From contig OW285193.1 in NCBI GenBank assembly GCA_935421135.1, positions 10,650,099-10,714,098 on the forward strand: a stretch of DNA of 64,000 nt, read 5' to 3'. Below are positions 62,679 through 64,000 of the stretch, piece after piece; position 1 is the first letter of the stretch; each line of letters opens with the position of its first letter. The translations under genes were made by a program, and so were the position numbers. Below the pieces are notes generated by a model. That model ran no database searches. It saw only the letters and a program-made list of their open reading frames with translations, and had not been told where the DNA came from. Origin of the DNA: Bugulina stolonifera (Eukaryota; Bryozoa; Gymnolaemata; Cheilostomatida; Bugulidae).

Positions 62679-64000
62679 ATGGACAGGCTTACTTGGTACC
62701 AATGCATCGTCAGGGTATCAAAGGATCTGGTACAGTTTTTCTTGCCTATTGACATTGAGAATTATAACTATAAAGTAACTGTCCATGGTGCCACCAACAA
62801 CACGATTCTGGGTATCCGTCAAGACTTCACGTCTTGGAGCTCTCTGGAAGACTACAAAGAAACAGTTGAGAGGACAGATGTATGTTTTCAGGGTCATGCA
62901 CCTTCCATAGATAAGGTTAACTTTATGGAATATACAGAGTACAACACCGAAGTCATAAGATATTTGTTGCTGTCAGCCCAGACCATCTGCTTTGAAGAAG
63001 ACATAGTGATATTTTGTAACAGGGAGCTTACTCGGTTATCCGTGGGCGGTTCATCCTGTGACTCTGTACTGACTGCGTTTAGTCAGTTAAGATTCTTATT
63101 GAGCTCTTTCGTAGTCGGGAGAAGAAACCAAAGCGAACAGTTTCTACGATGTCTGAGGACATTCAGCTTTTCCTCTATAGCTGAGTTACTAGTCAAATCT
63201 GGTGTCTCGGCTGGCTGGCACATTGATGACAGCAGTTTGTGTATGTGCAGCTATACTACCGCTTCTATTAAGGAAGCTCTGACAGCAGTCGAAGGTCTCA
63301 TAACACAGTTTGAGTTTCCTACCGATGATGAGGCTAGATTGTTTAAAGTGAATGAGGCACGGCTTGAGAGATGTACCAGATGTCTGCAGAAAAAGTACAG
63401 ACTTGAAATGAGATTGGATGCAGATACAATGAAACTCCACGTAGCTTTTCCTTCCTCTACTACTAGAAAGAAAGTAGTTGACTGTTTGATATCCGCTGTG
63501 GAGGCAAGCGGTGTTTGCGAGGGTTTCCAGGTTGACATTAAACTAAGTAGATCTGAGTGCGAACTATTGCAGAAAAATGACGTTGCCGTTTTCTCTCAAT
63601 GTGTCGAACAAGGTTATTCTCAAAACTCAACCGAGGTCAAGATGGATTTTTTTCCTGAAAATTATTCTTGTGTCATACAATCTAAATCCTATAACTTGAT
63701 GTATGACACGTCAGAGAAATTGAAGTTATGTCTATCCAACATAGAAAACGAAAGGCTCAAACCGAAAACTCGGGGAACTACAGCGTGGTTCAAGTCAACA
63801 GGATGTCTGCAGAAATTGAAAGATATTGATAAGTTATGCTACACAAACTCTGTTGTAACAATCTTCAAGAAATCAACATTGTACTCGGATATAGAAGATG
63901 AACGCAATCATTCTATTGGTTGGATGTTTGACAACTGGCCAATCATGTATCATTATCAACCAGTTTTACACCGTATAGAGCTGGTTTCTCGTTTTTCATA
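62679..64000 (+). CDS. Large unidentified protein, 5' part (440 codons open to window end)
   Basis: ATG at 62679 is the first after an in-frame TGA 12 bases upstream. The frame then runs 440 codons with no stop and no intron, which sets it apart from every other gene here. No family recognised with certainty. It starts MDRLTWYQCIVRVSKD. Two successive modules of about 75 residues can be seen, near residues 210-280 and 288-355. Each has an acidic start (DDEARLF; SECELLQKND), a Cys in the middle (CTRCLQKKY; SQCVEQGY), a strand (RLEMRLDAD; EVKMDFFPE) and a final helix with Lys/Leu/Glu (VVDCLISAVE; EKLKLCLSNIE). Residues about 160-208 look like the second half of an earlier module (WHIDD...SIKEALTAVE). 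This layout resembles the serial KH-like modules of PARP14-type proteins, but that is a guess; no catalytic domain is in view. Confidence 0.75.
   Translation, partial: MDRLTWYQCIVRVSKDLVQFFLPIDIENYNYKVTVHGATNNTILGIRQDFTSWSSLEDYKETVERTDVCFQGHAPSIDKVNFMEYTEYNTEVIRYLLLSAQTICFEEDIVIFCNRELTRLSVGGSSCDSVLTAFSQLRFLLSSFVVGRRNQSEQFLRCLRTFSFSSIAELLVKSGVSAGWHIDDSSLCMCSYTTASIKEALTAVEGLITQFEFPTDDEARLFKVNEARLERCTRCLQKKYRLEMRLDADTMKLHVAFPSSTTRKKVVDCLISAVEASGVCEGFQVDIKLSRSECELLQKNDVAVFSQCVEQGYSQNSTEVKMDFFPENYSCVIQSKSYNLMYDTSEKLKLCLSNIENERLKPKTRGTTAWFKSTGCLQKLKDIDKLCYTNSVVTIFKKSTLYSDIEDERNHSIGWMFDNWPIMYHYQPVLHRIELVSRFS

Noticed and set aside
63189..63538. Two minus-strand frames of 83 and 95 codons
   Set aside because: Antisense to the uninterrupted 440-codon plus-strand frame, which has the better amino-acid composition and an in-frame upstream stop before its ATG.
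1..64000. tRNA, rRNA or other structured RNA genes
   Set aside because: No T-loop/B-box strings in a convincing cloverleaf context and no rRNA-like blocks were noticed on either strand. A covariance-model scan would be decisive.

Overview
The window is eukaryotic, AT-rich and intron-rich. Nearly every gene is broken into short exons with GT...AG borders, and reading frames join only after splicing. The gene set is animal: a mitochondrial glutamate carrier, a Polycomb RING1/RNF2 E3 ligase with a RAWUL domain, an FHAD1-like FHA/coiled-coil protein, GEMIN5 and a forkhead factor. Compact introns, scattered small repeats and many copies of the palindrome TACATGTA fit an invertebrate. A non-bilaterian such as a demosponge is my guess, not something the sequence proves. 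Exon coordinates below come from reading splice sites by eye and checking that codon phase is kept across every junction.

Layout. 1-13886 (minus strand): two near-identical SLC25A22/SLC25A18-type carrier genes in direct tandem. The left copy is cut by the window start (exons 1-5 seen). The right copy is complete (12749 down to 7778, 9 exons, 311 aa). 16162-18215 (plus): a five-exon RING1/RNF2 gene, 335 aa, with an AT-hook-like linker. 18560-19400 (minus): weak evidence for a small extra transcript. 19408-34334 (minus): a 24-exon FHAD1-like gene, about 1367 aa. A two-exon gene for a 100-aa single-pass membrane protein lies inside its large intron on the opposite strand (23784-24278). 37535-51828 (plus): a 25-exon GEMIN5 orthologue, about 1630 aa. 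52374-57827 (minus): an eight-exon forkhead gene, 466 aa. 60108-61994 (plus): the 3' part of an unidentified multi-exon gene. 62679-64000 (plus): the start of a large intron-poor gene of unknown function, running off the window, with what look like tandem repeat modules of about 75 residues.

Mobile and repetitive DNA: a long-hairpin foldback element (15655-15870), a pogo/Tigger-like terminal-inverted-repeat element (36651-37220), a solo LTR with a 4-bp target duplication inside a GEMIN5 intron (41985-42368), and several minisatellites (34, 43, 37 and 30 bp units). The 34-bp array sits on a splice acceptor and differs in copy number between the two carrier copies.

The genes are not one pathway. 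They act in mitochondrial transport, chromatin repression, a coiled-coil (possibly ciliary) structure, snRNP assembly/translation and transcription control. No tRNA, rRNA, CRISPR array or bacterial-type operon was seen. The most notable points are the recent carrier duplication (or unmerged haplotype), the nested membrane microprotein and the unidentified repeat protein at the right edge.
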